NCBI GenBank assembly: GCA_963692975.2
Contig: CAXMMR010000035.1
Coordinates: 26,510-90,509, forward strand
From: CAXMMR01 sp963692975
GTDB taxonomy: Bacteria; Pseudomonadota; Alphaproteobacteria; Acetobacterales; Acetobacteraceae
Length of the DNA stretch: 64,000 bases
Direction: 5' to 3'
The notes under the pieces were generated by a model that worked only from the letters and a program-made list of their open reading frames with translations, did no database searches and was not told where the DNA came from. This document shows positions 1 to 9,756 of the stretch, in pieces (positions within the stretch are counted from its first letter, which is position 1; each line of letters opens with the position of its first letter). Both the position numbers and the translations under genes were made by a program.

Positions 1-2641
1 ATCTGGGCGATGACCCGCCTGCGCGACGGCCAGTTCTAAGTAGCGACCTACGGCGATGCCCTGCCACTCGATCGGCGCTCTCCTCCCATACCAGGCGGGA
101 GCGAAAACGCGGCGTCGACCCGAGGTAATCGCCTCTGGTTGAGCCCGCTCCAGGCGCCGCTTGCCCGCCTTGATCCAGTCCACGGCCTACAACGCTTTGT
201 CGCCGTTCGAAGCGTCTTTTCTCTGGTGGTGGACGCACGCAACCGTCTCCTGGTCTGCACCGGCGACGGTCTGCTGATCGCTCAAGACGCCGACGCCCCA
301 GCTTCGACGCTGCATCTCGGGATTTGGGCCGTCGCGGACGGCGGTGTCGACCATCAGGCCGCGAAGGGGCGCTTTGAGCGGGTGATCGCGACGGCCACCG
401 CAGCCGGGATGGCCATCGAATTCGGCCGTGACGACGAGATCTGGCTGGCAACGGGGGATAGCGGCGTTCTCCGCTACCGGATCCGTGGCCAGTCCATCGA
501 CAAGCTCGAGCCGCTCGGACCGCCGAACCTTGCCTCACGCGATATCGCCTTCATGCATCGCGATAGGCACGCGCGCATGTAGGTCGGCACGGATAGTGGC
601 GTCGACGTCCTCATCGCGGAACAATGGCGCCATTTCGGATCGGCTGACGGCCTGATCAGCAACGACTTGGACCAGGGCGCCGTATTCGAGGATGTGGACG
701 GCTCGATGTGGTTCGGCACGAGTCATGGCTTGAGCCACCTGCTCGACGTCGACCACCTGCGACCGATCCCTCCGTTGCATCCGCACCTGACGGGAGTTCG
801 CAGGGCACGCAGCAATTTGGCAATGAGCCGACTCATGTCGAATTTGAGTCGGTGGCGACCCCGCTCACCATACGATTTGCAGATCTCGACTATGCGGTCG
901 CACGTCAGATCACCTTCCGCTATCGAATGCTCGGACTCGACGCCGCCTGGGATGACACTGGTGGGCACGAGATCCGATACGCCGGGCTACCGTCCGGACG
1001 TTTTTGCTTCGAAATGGCAGCCGTTGACGTCGCGCACGCGACGCAATCCACCCCGATTTTCTTCGACGTGGAAGTCCACGCGCCATGGCGGCGCCGCTGG
1101 TGGTTCTATGCCATCACTTTGATCGGTGCGGCAACCGGGCTCTTCCTCGCCTGGCAGCTGCGCGTCCGCCTCTTGTTACGTCATCAGCAGCGCCTCGAGA
1201 GCATGGTGTCCGCGCGCACCGCTGAGATCCAGCAGGCTAGGGAAGAGCTCCATCGCCTCGCCCTATGCGACGCGCTGACCGGCTTGCCGAACCGGCGTGC
1301 GCTCATGACAATCCTGGAGCAGGCCGTCACGCGCATCTCCTCGGAAGGAACGCAGCTTGCCATCCTGCTGTGCGACATCGATCACTTCAAGAGGATCAAT
1401 GATGGTTTGGGCATCTCGCGGGCGATGGCGTGCTTGCGGCGTTTAGTGTTCGGCTGCGGGATGCGCTCACCCGGCCCGACACGGCTGGACGTTATGGCGG
1501 TGAGGAGTTTGGCGTCGTGCTGCATGGCGCACGCGACATCGTCGAGGCACGAGTCGAGGTTATCCGGGCTGCCATCGTCGACTTGCCCTACAGGCTCGCC
1601 GGAGACATCGAAGGGCATGTCACGTCGAGCGGCGGTCTTGCTTTCTACCGACCGGGAGACACGGCCCTTTCGATGCTAGGTCGAGCCGACGTCGCGCTCT
1701 ACGATGCCAAGGAGAACGGCCGAAATCGGATCGAGCGGGACCGTGTCGGTGTCGCGACATCGGTCCGGAACGGCAAGGCTGCTCGCGTGTCGTCCAGGGC
1801 GGCGGGCTTCGACGGTCTTCTTGATGCCGCCGAAATCGCACTTCGCGACAATCTCGAGAGCGCTCTGCGCGAAAATCAGTTCACGCTGCATTTTCAGCCA
1901 TTGGCGAACATCGCGCATGACGAGGTCACCTCGTCCGAGGCGCTCATTCGTTGGCATTCCCCTGTGCGCGGCCGCGTTCTCCCTATCGAGTTCATCCTGT
2001 TTGCGGAGCGCATCGGGCTGATGCCCGCGCTCGGCGACTGGATCCTGATCGCCGCCTGTCGTGAAGCTGCCACGTGGCTGGGCCGGCTAATCGTCTCGGT
2101 CAATCTCTCGTCCGAGCAGTTGCGTCTGCCGGACCTCCTCGCCCGGGTGGATGCCGCACTCGCGGAGACGTGCCTGCCCGCCCGCCGGCTTGAACTCGAG
2201 ACTACTGAGACGGCCATGATCGAGGATGCGGCCGCAGCCCGAATGACGCTTGAGGCGCTCCGCGCGCGCGGGATCAAAATCGCGCTCGACGACTTCGATA
2301 CCGGCTGTTCGTCGCTGAGTTTCCTGAGAACGCTGCCCTTCGATCGTGTCAAGATCGACCGGTCGTTCATCCAGGATCTCGACATCAAGCCGGAGGCCTC
2401 GGTGATCATGCGCGCTATTGTCGAGATGTCGCGCAATCTCGGCGCTGCAGTGACCGCGGAGGACGTAGAGACAGACGAGCAGATCGCGCTGCTTCGTGCA
2501 TGCGGCTGTTTTGAGCTGCAGGGCTACCGGATCAGTCGTCCATGCGCGGCCGCCGACCTGCAGGGCTGGATCGCCGCCTTCGACGCAAGCCACCGACCGC
2601 AGGTCGCGCTTAGAGCAATGGCCGAAACCCATGCGGCCTAA
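1..2641 (+). pseudogene. Broken two-component-type beta-propeller / GGDEF / EAL signalling gene (5' end outside window)
   Basis: Translating across several frames rebuilds one protein: Reg_prop-type propeller repeats (for example SMWFGTSHGLSHL near 706-744), a Y_Y_Y-like beta domain (about 830-1080), one membrane segment (WWFYAITLIGAATGLFLAW, about 1098-1155), a GGDEF domain with an intact GGEEF active-site signature (about 1499-1513), and a C-terminal EAL phosphodiesterase domain with EALIRWH, DDFDTG and KIDRSFI. The reading frame is broken by a TAA at 37-39 and a TAG at 580-582, a frameshift between about 800 and 830, and another near 1400-1412, inside GGDEF between DIDHFKRIND and the GHLAGDGVLAAF stretch. 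The piece from 1430 to 2641 is open and could still give a truncated GGEEF-EAL protein of about 400 residues, but it lacks the start of GGDEF. The intact gene would have sensed a periplasmic signal and turned over cyclic di-GMP. Confidence 0.85.
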
Positions 2642-2851
2642 CGCCGTCCGGTTCAACGCAGGCGCGCGTTATGTTGGCTCATCCCGCACGGTCGGCGGTG
2701 CAGGTTTATTGCTCACTGGCGCCGAGCAATGAGGTCGCCGAGCCGGACTTAACGTGTCGAGTGATCAGGTCACGCCTCGCTCTCGTCTCAACCGTATCTA
2801 GCCGGAAGGCTCGGAAATGCGGGTCGAGCCTTCGTTCGGATAACGCCTGCG

Positions 2852-3833
2852 TTAAAGCTCAATTTGCACCTTCACGACATCAGGTCGCGCTTCGGCGGCG
2901 AACTCGAAGGCCGATCTTGCCGGAGGCGAGCAGAACGATGGTGCGAGGAAATACGTTAGCACAGCGGAACACATGCTCAACACGGAGCTCTTTGACCAAG
3001 GCTGCCATAATGTCGAGCGTGACCGGGCCGGGAACGTTGCCGATTAGCACGACCGTGCCGCCAGGACAGGCGAGATCGTAGAGGCCCTCATAGGCGTGCG
3101 GATTGCCGCTGGCCTCGAAGACGATGTCTGCACCCCAACCCGCCGTCGTCGACATGACCCGCTCGCTGGCTTTTTCCTTAGCGACGTTGATGGTCTCGAC
3201 GCCGTCGTAGCGCCGAGCCACGGCGAGCTTCTCGTCCTGGACATCGGTGACCAGCACCCGCGAGCAGCCGCCGGCGAGCGCGGCGAGCGCGGTCATGACG
3301 CCGATCGTGCCGGCGCCCAGCACGACGGCGACCTGGCCAGGCTGGATGCGCGCCTTCGTTGCGGCCTGCATGCCCACGGCGAGTGGCTCGACGAACGCGC
3401 CCTCGGCGTAGGAGACGCTGTCGGGCAGCTTGAAGGTGAGGTTGGCCGGATGGGTAACCTCGGGCGTGAGACAGCCATGGTCGGGCGGCGTGGCCCAGAA
3501 GGTGAGTGACGGGTCGAGGTTGTAAAGGCCGAGGCGCGACGCCTTGGACGACCAGTCCGGCACGCCCGGCTCGACGCAGACCCGGTCGCCGACGGCCAGG
3601 TCGCGGACGTTGACCCCGACCTTAATCACGCGGCCGGAGCCCTCGTGGCCGAGGACCATCGGCTCACGCACGACGAACGGGCCGATCCGACCGTGCAGGT
3701 AGTAGTGCAGGTCGCTGCCGCAGATGCCGACGGTATGCATCGCAATCCGGACATCATTCTCGCCGAGCGTGTTCGGCAGCTCGATGTCGCGCAACGCGAG
3801 CTCCTTGACGCGTTCGAGAACCAGGGCTTCCAC
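2852..3833 (-). pseudogene. Zinc-dependent polyol (xylitol/sorbitol-type) dehydrogenase with deleted, frameshifted C-terminus
   Basis: The protein is a medium-chain zinc alcohol dehydrogenase: GICGSDLHYYLHGRIG near the N-terminus, GHEGSGRV for the catalytic zinc region, and VVLGAGTIGV for the NAD-binding Rossmann loop. A GTG at 3833 is the likely start because AAGGAG lies seven bases upstream and the protein then begins V-E-A-L-V-L-E as in the family. The open frame runs to a stop at 2880, but after LLASGKI it reads an arginine-rich non-family tail. Shifting frame there recovers the family ending (AFEFAAEARPDVVKVQIEL, then a stop at 2852-2854). About 15-20 residues that normally lie between these parts are missing. 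The simplest reading is a small out-of-frame deletion near 2912. The usual four structural-zinc cysteines are not evident, as in some members of this subfamily. Confidence 0.75.
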
Positions 3834-4030
3834 GGCATCACTCCTTGCGCATGCTTGCGACGCCGCGACTAGCATAGCCGTCGCGTGGCAGAGGGCGATA
3901 ACATCTGACCAAGATAAGGGACTCCTGCTCTACTCAATCGCCGCTTCGTCCGGTAGTCGGCCACGAAATCCGCTGTTCGAGGGATGACCGACGTGCTGGC
4001 TACCGGGCCTGGGGCAGCATAGCATCTAGG

Positions 4031-4315
4031 GTCAACGCCCTCATGCCAGGTCTCGTCGATGGCAGTTGAGGCAAACAGGTGGTCGAGCAGCAAGCGGCCG
4101 CCGCTGGCCTGGATCCTACCGCCTTGCTGTCGGCGATGCCCCACAACATCTCTCTCGCAACGATGATCGCGACGGATCGCCGCCAGGCGGTCTACTTGGC
4201 CGCCGATTTCGGCAGACACATGTCCGGACAATCGATCGGTATCTGGGGTAACTTCGAGGGCTACCGCTCACCGCTCAACATCCGCTCGACCAACCTGTCA
4301 TTCAGCGACGCTTAG
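4031..4315 (+). pseudogene. C-terminal remnant of a short-chain dehydrogenase
   Basis: The frame starting at 4031 reads VNALMPGLVDGS, then a TGA stop at 4067-4069, then continues in the same frame to 4315 with FGRHMSGQSIGI and GNFEGYRSPLNIR. This matches the end of a short-chain dehydrogenase, where the N-x-(x)-P-G segment after the catalytic region leads to a conserved S-G-Q-x-I near the C-terminus. No cofactor-binding or catalytic part is visible upstream, so this is a fragment rather than a shifted complete gene. It lies in a run of damaged catabolic genes. Confidence 0.6.
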
Positions 4316-4386
4316 CGTGACGTCAGTTGACTGTTCGGCAGTACGCGTTGAAGGATCGTAAATACTAGATCCACGCATCACCGCCG

Positions 4387-4708
4387 GACTGCGCGTGCTG
4401 GTGACAGCCGGCGCGAGCGCCATCGGCCCGGCCATTGTCGAGGCTTTGTCCAGGATGGTGCACGCGTGCACATCTGCGACGTCGAAGACGAGGCGCTCGC
4501 CGGAGCCGGCGCAGCGCTGCGCGTGAGCACGATGCGAGCCGATGTTGCCGAAGAGGCGAGGGAGAACGAGTACCGCGCCAAGACCACGATGCGGCGCATG
4601 GTGTCGACCGGCGACGTCGCGGCGACGATGACGTGTCTCTGCTCGCCCGCCGGTCGCAACATCTCCGGCCAGGCACTCAGCGTCGATGGCAACGTAGAGA
4701 CGCTCTAA
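4387..4708 (+). pseudogene. Short-chain dehydrogenase remnant with frameshift and large internal deletion
   Basis: The frame beginning at 4387 reads LRVLVTAGASAIGPAIVEAL, the N-terminal cofactor-binding segment of a short-chain dehydrogenase (normally TGGASGIG). A shift near 4452 continues as DGARVHICDVEDEAL, the second beta strand and its NAD-selecting aspartate. Shortly after the next strand (ADV) the sequence jumps to the C-terminal end: MVSTGDVAATMTCLCSPAGR followed by ISGQALSVDGNVETL and a stop at 4706-4708. The catalytic serine, tyrosine and lysine region, about 120 residues, is gone. It cannot encode an active enzyme. The stop lies 16 bases before the next broken gene, which suggests a former operon. 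Confidence 0.75.
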
Positions 4709-4724
4709 CCAGGAAGGCATTCGC

Positions 4725-5630
4725 GTGGCTGACACGCGCAAAACCATCATCACCTGCGCCGTTACCGGTGCGATCCACACGCCCTCGATGTCGCCCTACC
4801 TGCCGGTGCCGTCGGATGAGATCGCGGCGGCGGCATTCGCTGCAGAAGCCGGGGCGGCAATCGTCCACCTGCATGCGCGAGACCCGATCGACGGCCGGCC
4901 GGATCAGCGCCGGAGACGTTTCGACCATTCCTGCCGCGTATCAAGCAGGCGACGTGGTCATCAACCTCACGAGCGGCGGCGCGCCGCGGATGAAGATCAA
5001 GGAGCGCATCAAACCCTCCGTGATGTTCAAGCCGGAGGTCGCCTCGCTCAACATGCGTTCGATAGAGTTCGGGCTGTTCCCAACGCTCAAGCGCTTCAAG
5101 ACGTTCAAGCATCCGTGGGAGCGTGAGGCGCTTGAGAACAGCCGAGACCTAATCTTCCGCAACGCGTTCAAGGACATTGAATAGGCGCTAGCCGCCTGCG
5201 CCGAAAACCAAACCCGCTTCGAATTTAAAGCTATGACGTCAGTCAGTTGTAGAACCTGGCGCGTATTCTGCAACGCGGCCTCGTGAAGCCGACGCTCTTT
5301 GTGCAGAGGTTGTTTGGTGCTCTCGGCGGTATCGGCCCGCATTCCAGGACGTCATGCACATGAAGCGGACCGCGGATCGGCTGTTCGGCTGTTCGGCGAC
5401 GCGTATTGCTGGTCAGTCCTTGGCGCCGGCCGAACCAGCTGCCAATTGCGGCGATGGCGGCCGGCATGGGTGGTCACATCCGGGATTAGGCTGAGACAGC
5501 CTTTGGATTGCGCCGGCAAGTTCGCCAAAAGCAATGCCGAGCAGGTACAGCGCGCATGATTATCGAGGAGCTTGGCCTGGCGGTCGCGATGCCCGCCACA
5601 GGCGCGATGTATGTCTTATATGGCCTCAAG
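4725..5630 (+). pseudogene. Broken beta-keto acid cleavage enzyme (BKACE, DUF849 family)
   Basis: From the ATG at 4725 the frame reads MADTRKTIITCAVTGAIHTP and then IVHLHARDP, the characteristic BKACE start with its metal-binding H-x-H. A frameshift near 4915 moves the match to the frame reading VVINLTSGGAP and LASLNM-like segments, ending at a stop at 5182-5184 after FRNAFKDIE. Downstream, further family segments survive in changing frames: TLFVQRLFGALGGIGP (from about 5290), FGDAYCWSVLGAGR (about 5390-5435), AKSNAEQVQRA (about 5525-5555) and IIEELGLAVAMPA. A middle portion is missing after 5184. Intact BKACE enzymes condense a beta-keto acid with acetyl-CoA to give acetoacetate and a CoA thioester. 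Confidence 0.8.
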
Positions 5631-5663
5631 TCCTCGCCGAAGATCCGTCCGGTTGTGGACCAC

Positions 5664-6158
5664 CTATGGTGTGTTTCGCCGCCGGCTCGCCAGCTGCCGT
5701 GCCGCCGTTGCCAGCACGTCACAGCGCTCGTTCATCACGTCGCCCGCATGTCCGCGCACCCACAGCCACTCGACCTGATGCGCCGCCGCCGCCGCCAGCA
5801 GGCGCCGCCACAAATCCATGTTGGCCACCGGGTCTCCGGCGGCGTTCTTCCACCCGCGTCGCACCCAACCTGTGGACCAGCGGGTGACGCCGTTGCGCAC
5901 ATACTCGCTGTCAGTGTGCAGCACGACCCGGCACGGCCGGACCAGCGTCTCAAGCGAGGCGCAGGCGGCGGTCAGCTCCATCCGGTTGTTCGTCGTCGCC
6001 GCTTCGCCGCCGGTCAGCTCCCGCTCGGTGCCGCGGAAACGCAGGATCGCGCCCCAGCCGCCGGGACCGGGGTTCGGCTTGCATCCGCCATCGGTCCAGA
6101 TCTCGACCGGGGCGGTCTGAGTCGGCTCAGACGCCATAGGCGGCGGCACTTTTGACAT
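5664..6158 (-). CDS. rnhA: Ribonuclease HI
   Basis: This 164-residue protein is a full-length RNase HI, which cuts the RNA strand of RNA-DNA hybrids such as R-loops and lagging-strand primers. The four acidic catalytic residues are all present: D23 in TDGGCKPNPGPGGW, E61 in TTNNRMEL, D83 in HTDSEY and D147 in NERCD, with the helper H137 in VRGHAGD. The first seven or so residues are extra compared with the family, so M8 (6137) is a possible alternative start. The start at 6158 overlaps the end of thrB by 32 bases, and the order ispH-thrB-rnhA on one strand points to a single operon. Confidence 0.93.
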   Translation of the reverse strand: MSKVPPPMASEPTQTAPVEIWTDGGCKPNPGPGGWGAILRFRGTERELTGGEAATTNNRMELTAACASLETLVRPCRVVLHTDSEYVRNGVTRWSTGWVRRGWKNAAGDPVANMDLWRRLLAAAAAHQVEWLWVRGHAGDVMNERCDVLATAARQLASRRRNTP

Positions 6159-7098
6159 CGAGATGGAAGCGCAGGCGCTTGAGATATTCGAGCGGGTCCT
6201 TGCGCACCACCAGCGCGCCCACCGGGTGGTTCAGCCAGTCATACAGGCGGGTTAGCAGGAACCGCATGGCGGCACCTCGGGCGAGCACGGGCAGCGCCGC
6301 TCGCTCGTCGTCGCCAAGTGGCCGCACCGTCTCGTAGCCGCGCAGCAGGGCCCGCGCCTTAGTGACGTTGAAGGCGAAGTCCGGCTCGAAGCACCAGGCG
6401 TTGAGGCACACCGCGATGTCGTAGGCGCAGAGGTCGGTGCAGGCGAAGTAGAAGTCGATCAGGCCGGAAACCGCGCCATCGAGAAAGAAGACGTTGTCGG
6501 GGAACAGGTCGGCGTGGATCTGCCCGCGCGGCAGGCGGCTCGGCCACTCGGCCAGGATCGAGCGCAGCGCTGTGTCAAGCAGCGCCGCCAGGCCTGGCAG
6601 CACCTCGTCGGCACGGTCCTGGCAGCTATCAAGCAGGGGCCTCCAGGCAGCCGGCCCGAGGCTGTTGGGGCGCGTCTCGGTGAAGCCGGCCCCGGCCTGA
6701 TGCAGCGCCGCCAGCGCGGCGCCGACTGGCTGGCAATGCGCCTGGCGAACCCGGCGCGGCCAGACGCCAGGCAGGAAGGTGGTGATCGCGGCATGCCGCC
6801 CGGCCAGCAGGCGCAGGCTCAAGCCGTCGCGCGCCGGCACCGGACGCGGGCAGGCCAGCCCGTGGCTCGCCAGATGCTGCATCAGGCCGAGGAACCACGG
6901 CAGTTCGGCCGGATCGACCCGGCGCTCGTAAAGGGTGAGGATGTAGTCGCAAGCACCATCGTCGCGCCGCGTGCGCAGCATGTAGTTGCTGTTCTCGACC
7001 CCCTCGGCGATGCCACGGAAGGCGATCGGCATGCCGAGATCATAGTCGTCGAGGAAGTGCGCCAGCGCCTCGTCGGACACGTCGGTGTAGACGGCCAC
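6127..7098 (-). CDS. thrB: Homoserine kinase, aminoglycoside-phosphotransferase-fold type
   Basis: The product (323 residues) phosphorylates homoserine in threonine biosynthesis. It belongs to the APH/choline-kinase fold type of ThrB that is usual in alphaproteobacteria, not the GHMP type. The N-terminal segment GVENSNYMLRT is the nucleotide-binding loop, IHADLFPDN (194-202) is the catalytic loop, and LIDFYFAC (213-220) carries the metal-binding aspartate. The start is GTG at 7098, 27 bases after the ispH stop. Length and ends fit the family. Translation is probably coupled to rnhA, whose start lies inside its 3' end. Confidence 0.93.
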   Translation of the reverse strand: MAVYTDVSDEALAHFLDDYDLGMPIAFRGIAEGVENSNYMLRTRRDDGACDYILTLYERRVDPAELPWFLGLMQHLASHGLACPRPVPARDGLSLRLLAGRHAAITTFLPGVWPRRVRQAHCQPVGAALAALHQAGAGFTETRPNSLGPAAWRPLLDSCQDRADEVLPGLAALLDTALRSILAEWPSRLPRGQIHADLFPDNVFFLDGAVSGLIDFYFACTDLCAYDIAVCLNAWCFEPDFAFNVTKARALLRGYETVRPLGDDERAALPVLARGAAMRFLLTRLYDWLNHPVGALVVRKDPLEYLKRLRFHLDVKSAAAYGV

Positions 7099-7125
7099 GT
7101 CCCGGCTGCGCTCCGAACCTGCCGC

Positions 7126-8124
7126 TCAGACCAGCGGCGGCGGCAGCCTGAACGTCACATCCTCGGTCGTCACCTGCCGCTCTTCGATGTCGAGCACGAA
7201 GCGCGTCGCGAGCTCGGCCACCACCTGCTGCACCAGCGCCTCTGGCGCCGAGGCCCCGGCGGTGATGCCGATCGTGTTCACGCCCTCGAGCAGCGACCAG
7301 TCCATGTCGGACACCTTGGGCACCAGCACCGCGCGGCCGGCGCCGGCGCGCTCGGCGACTTCACGCAGGCGCTGCGAGTTGGAGGAGTTCGGGCTGCCGA
7401 TCACGATCACCAGGTCGCAGCCGGTGGCGATCGACTTCACGGCCGCCTGCCGGTTGGTGGTGGCGTAGCAGATGTCCTCACGCCGCGGCCCCTGCATCGT
7501 CGGGAAGCGCTGCCGCAGCACCTCGACGATCTCCGCCGTGTCGTCAACGGACAGCGTGGTCTGGGTGATGAAGGCGAGGTTGTTCGGATCCGTCGCCTGT
7601 ACTGTCGCCGCCTCGCCGGCGTCCTGCACCAGGGTGACGGCGCCCGGCGGCAGCTGCCCCATCGTGCCGACCACCTCCGGATGGCCGGCATGCCCGATCA
7701 TCAGGATGTGCCGGCGCTCGGCGAAGTGCCGCTCCGCCTCACGATGCACCTTGCTGACCAACGGGCAGGTAGCATCCAGGTAGGCTAGGTTGCGCCGCTG
7801 CGCCTCGAGCGGCACCGATTTCGGCACGCCATGCGCCGAGAACACGACGTGGGCGTTGGCCGGCACCTCCGTCAGCTCCTCGACGAAGATCGCGCCCTGC
7901 GCCTCCAGCGCCTCTACCACGGTGCGATTATGGACGATCTCGTGGCGCACGTAGACCGGCGCCCCGTAGCGCCGGATCGCCTCCTCGACCACCCGGATCG
8001 CCCGGTCGACACCGGCACAGAACCCGCGCGGGCCGGCAAGCAGCACGCGCAGAGTGCGCACGGCGCTGCCGGGACCGCTCGCGACCGCATCGGGAGCAAG
8101 CGAGGGGGGGAGTGTGTCCGGCAT
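7126..8124 (-). CDS. ispH: 4-hydroxy-3-methylbut-2-enyl diphosphate reductase
   Basis: IspH (LytB) makes IPP and DMAPP in the last step of the non-mevalonate isoprenoid pathway, using a [4Fe-4S] cluster. The three cluster cysteines are visible at C36 (GPRGFCAGVDRA), C120 (LDATCPLV) and C219 (DICYATTNRQ), and the substrate-binding histidines in HEIVHN and FSAHGVP are kept. I chose the ATG at 8124 because it has an AGGGA upstream and gives 332 residues, close to the family length. The frame is open for a further 720 bases upstream, but that part lies antisense to the lipoprotein gene and does not resemble IspH. It heads the ispH-thrB-rnhA operon. Confidence 0.95.
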   Translation of the reverse strand: MPDTLPPSLAPDAVASGPGSAVRTLRVLLAGPRGFCAGVDRAIRVVEEAIRRYGAPVYVRHEIVHNRTVVEALEAQGAIFVEELTEVPANAHVVFSAHGVPKSVPLEAQRRNLAYLDATCPLVSKVHREAERHFAERRHILMIGHAGHPEVVGTMGQLPPGAVTLVQDAGEAATVQATDPNNLAFITQTTLSVDDTAEIVEVLRQRFPTMQGPRREDICYATTNRQAAVKSIATGCDLVIVIGSPNSSNSQRLREVAERAGAGRAVLVPKVSDMDWSLLEGVNTIGITAGASAPEALVQQVVAELATRFVLDIEERQVTTEDVTFRLPPPLV

Positions 8125-8241
8125 GGCGTCCCTGATAGAAGTCGACACCGACACTATGGCGATCCCGCCACGCCGACGCAAAGCCCAGACGCCTACGGCC
8201 GGCGCCGACCCGCCGCATGGCACACCCGACCGGAGACCCGG

Positions 8242-8808
8242 ATGACGCTGCTGACCATTCCGCCGCCCTTGCGCGCCGCACGGCTTGCCGCAGCGCTCGG
8301 CGCGATCCTTCCCGTCCTGCTCCTGGCCGGTTGCGGCCAGGACGACCCCAACGCCTTCCCGCCGGTTTGCGCCAAGGTCGCGATCCTGCATGACGCCGCC
8401 GACCTCACCATCGACACGCCAAGCGGCCACGACCTCACCAACCTGATCGTCGATGGCCGGATCACCCGGCTCGACGGCCATTGCAAGCCGGGCAAGAATA
8501 ACGCGACGCTCGACACCGACGTGGTCATCAGCATGGACATCACGCGCGGGCCGGCGCTCAGGACGGCGTCCACCACGGTGCCGTGGTTCATCGCCGTCGC
8601 GCGCGGCGAGCAGATCCTCGACAAGCACGTGTTCAACCTGCCGGTCACTTTCCCGCCGAATACCGACGGCGTGTCGGTCACCACCGACCCGGTGCTGCTT
8701 CACCTGCCGACGACGCATGGCCTGTCGGGCGTGGACTACCACGTCATCGTCGGCTTCCAGGTGACGCCGGATCAGCTCGCGCTCAACCGGCAGCGCGGCG
8801 AGCGCTAG
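8242..8808 (+). CDS. Predicted lipoprotein of unknown function
   Basis: The 188-residue product begins with a lipoprotein signal peptide: a short basic part, a hydrophobic run and the lipobox LLAGC (cysteine about residue 29). It should therefore be lipid-anchored in the envelope. No catalytic motif is visible. The mature part is rich in beta-prone segments, with paired phrases such as DLTNLIVDGRI and TDVVISMDITRG, and may be a small beta-sandwich. The ATG at 8242 is preceded by GGAG. It is divergent from ispH, with only 117 bases between the two starts, and is followed by a diverged copy of the composite repeat. I do not recognise a named family. Confidence 0.8.
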   Translation: MTLLTIPPPLRAARLAAALGAILPVLLLAGCGQDDPNAFPPVCAKVAILHDAADLTIDTPSGHDLTNLIVDGRITRLDGHCKPGKNNATLDTDVVISMDITRGPALRTASTTVPWFIAVARGEQILDKHVFNLPVTFPPNTDGVSVTTDPVLLHLPTTHGLSGVDYHVIVGFQVTPDQLALNRQRGER

Positions 8809-8817
8809 CAGGCGCAG

Positions 8818-8996
8818 GCTGGGGGCCGCGCCGCAAACCCGCATTCGTCAGGAGTTTGGACGAGCTCTCTCTTGCTTGCCCTAGCCATCCGCATCCGGCC
8901 TGCCATGGCACCACCTCCGCCATAGGGTTACGGACAACAGGTGGCTTCTAAAGGCGCCGCCTTTAATGGGGTCCAAGGGGCAAAGCCCCTGGCCTT
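8818..8996 (+). repeat. Composite palindromic repeat, copy 1 (left part diverged)
   Basis: The right half is well preserved: AAAGGCGCCGCCTTT (8950-8964), TAATGGGGTCC, then AGGGGCAAAGCCCCT. The left half keeps only a degraded form of the first palindrome pair (CTGGGGGCCGCGCC). The middle keeps the CTTGCTTG and AGCCATCC words found in other copies. It lies between the lipoprotein gene and the ATP12 gene. Confidence 0.75.
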
Positions 8997-9027
8997 TGCT
9001 CCCGCAGGATCGGTGAGAGGACACGGC

Positions 9028-9756
9028 ATGCAGCGCTTCTGGGACCAGGCCTGTCTCATGGCCGTCGAGGGCGGCTTCACGATCCTGCTCGATGGCCGCG
9101 CGATGCGCTTGCCCGGCCGGGCCAAAGGCGCCGCCCTGCTGTTGCCCGGCCCGGCGCTCGGTGCCGCGGTCGCCGATGAGTGGCAGGCGGCCGGCGGTGA
9201 GCGCGACGGCCGCTTCGAGATGACCGCATTGCCGCTGACCCGGCTGGCCGCGACAGCACAGGACCGGATTTCGCCTGACCCCGGACCGGTGATCGACGCG
9301 CTTGCCGCCTATGGCGAGGACGACCTGCTCTGCTACCGTGCGGCCGCGCCGGCCCTGCTCGTCGCACGCCAGGCCGAGGCTTGGCAGCCCTGGCTCGACT
9401 GGGCCGCGGCCACTTTCGATGCCTGGCTGCTGACGACTACCGGGGTCATTCACGTCGACCAGCCGGAAGGCGCGCTGGCAGCGCTGCGCCGTGCGCTCAC
9501 GCGTCACGACGCCTACATCCTGGCGGGCCTCGGCGTTGCCGTGCCGTCGGTCGGCAGCCTGGTCCTCGGCCTTGCTCTGGCGGCCGGCGCGCTGCCAGCG
9601 AGCGAGGCGCACAGGCTCGGCCTGCTCGACGCGACGTTCCAGGCCGAGCTCTGGGGCGAGGACGAGGAGGCGGCGTTGCGCGCGGCCGCGATCTGCCAGG
9701 ACGTGGAGGAGGCGTCGCTGTTCATGGCCCTCGCCCGCGCGGACGGCGCGTCATGA
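9028..9756 (+). CDS. ATP12-family F1-ATPase assembly chaperone
   Basis: The protein (242 residues) matches the ATP12 family, whose mitochondrial members bind the F1 alpha subunit during ATP synthase assembly. Visible family features are the N-terminal FTILLDGRAMRLPG strand, ADEWQAAGG, the MTALPLTRLAATAQDR helix and YGEDDLLCYRA, followed by a tryptophan-rich helical half. The ATG at 9028 has GAGAGG just upstream. The frame also runs back to 8941 through the repeat copy, but that extension is repeat sequence and is unlikely to be translated. The stop overlaps the next gene start (ATGA), suggesting coupled translation with the acylphosphatase. Confidence 0.9.
   Translation: MQRFWDQACLMAVEGGFTILLDGRAMRLPGRAKGAALLLPGPALGAAVADEWQAAGGERDGRFEMTALPLTRLAATAQDRISPDPGPVIDALAAYGEDDLLCYRAAAPALLVARQAEAWQPWLDWAAATFDAWLLTTTGVIHVDQPEGALAALRRALTRHDAYILAGLGVAVPSVGSLVLGLALAAGALPASEAHRLGLLDATFQAELWGEDEEAALRAAAICQDVEEASLFMALARADGAS

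Noticed and set aside
8125..8844. N-terminal extension of ispH to 572 residues
   Set aside because: The extension is antisense to the lipoprotein gene and does not resemble IspH. A start with a ribosome-binding site at 8124 gives the family length.
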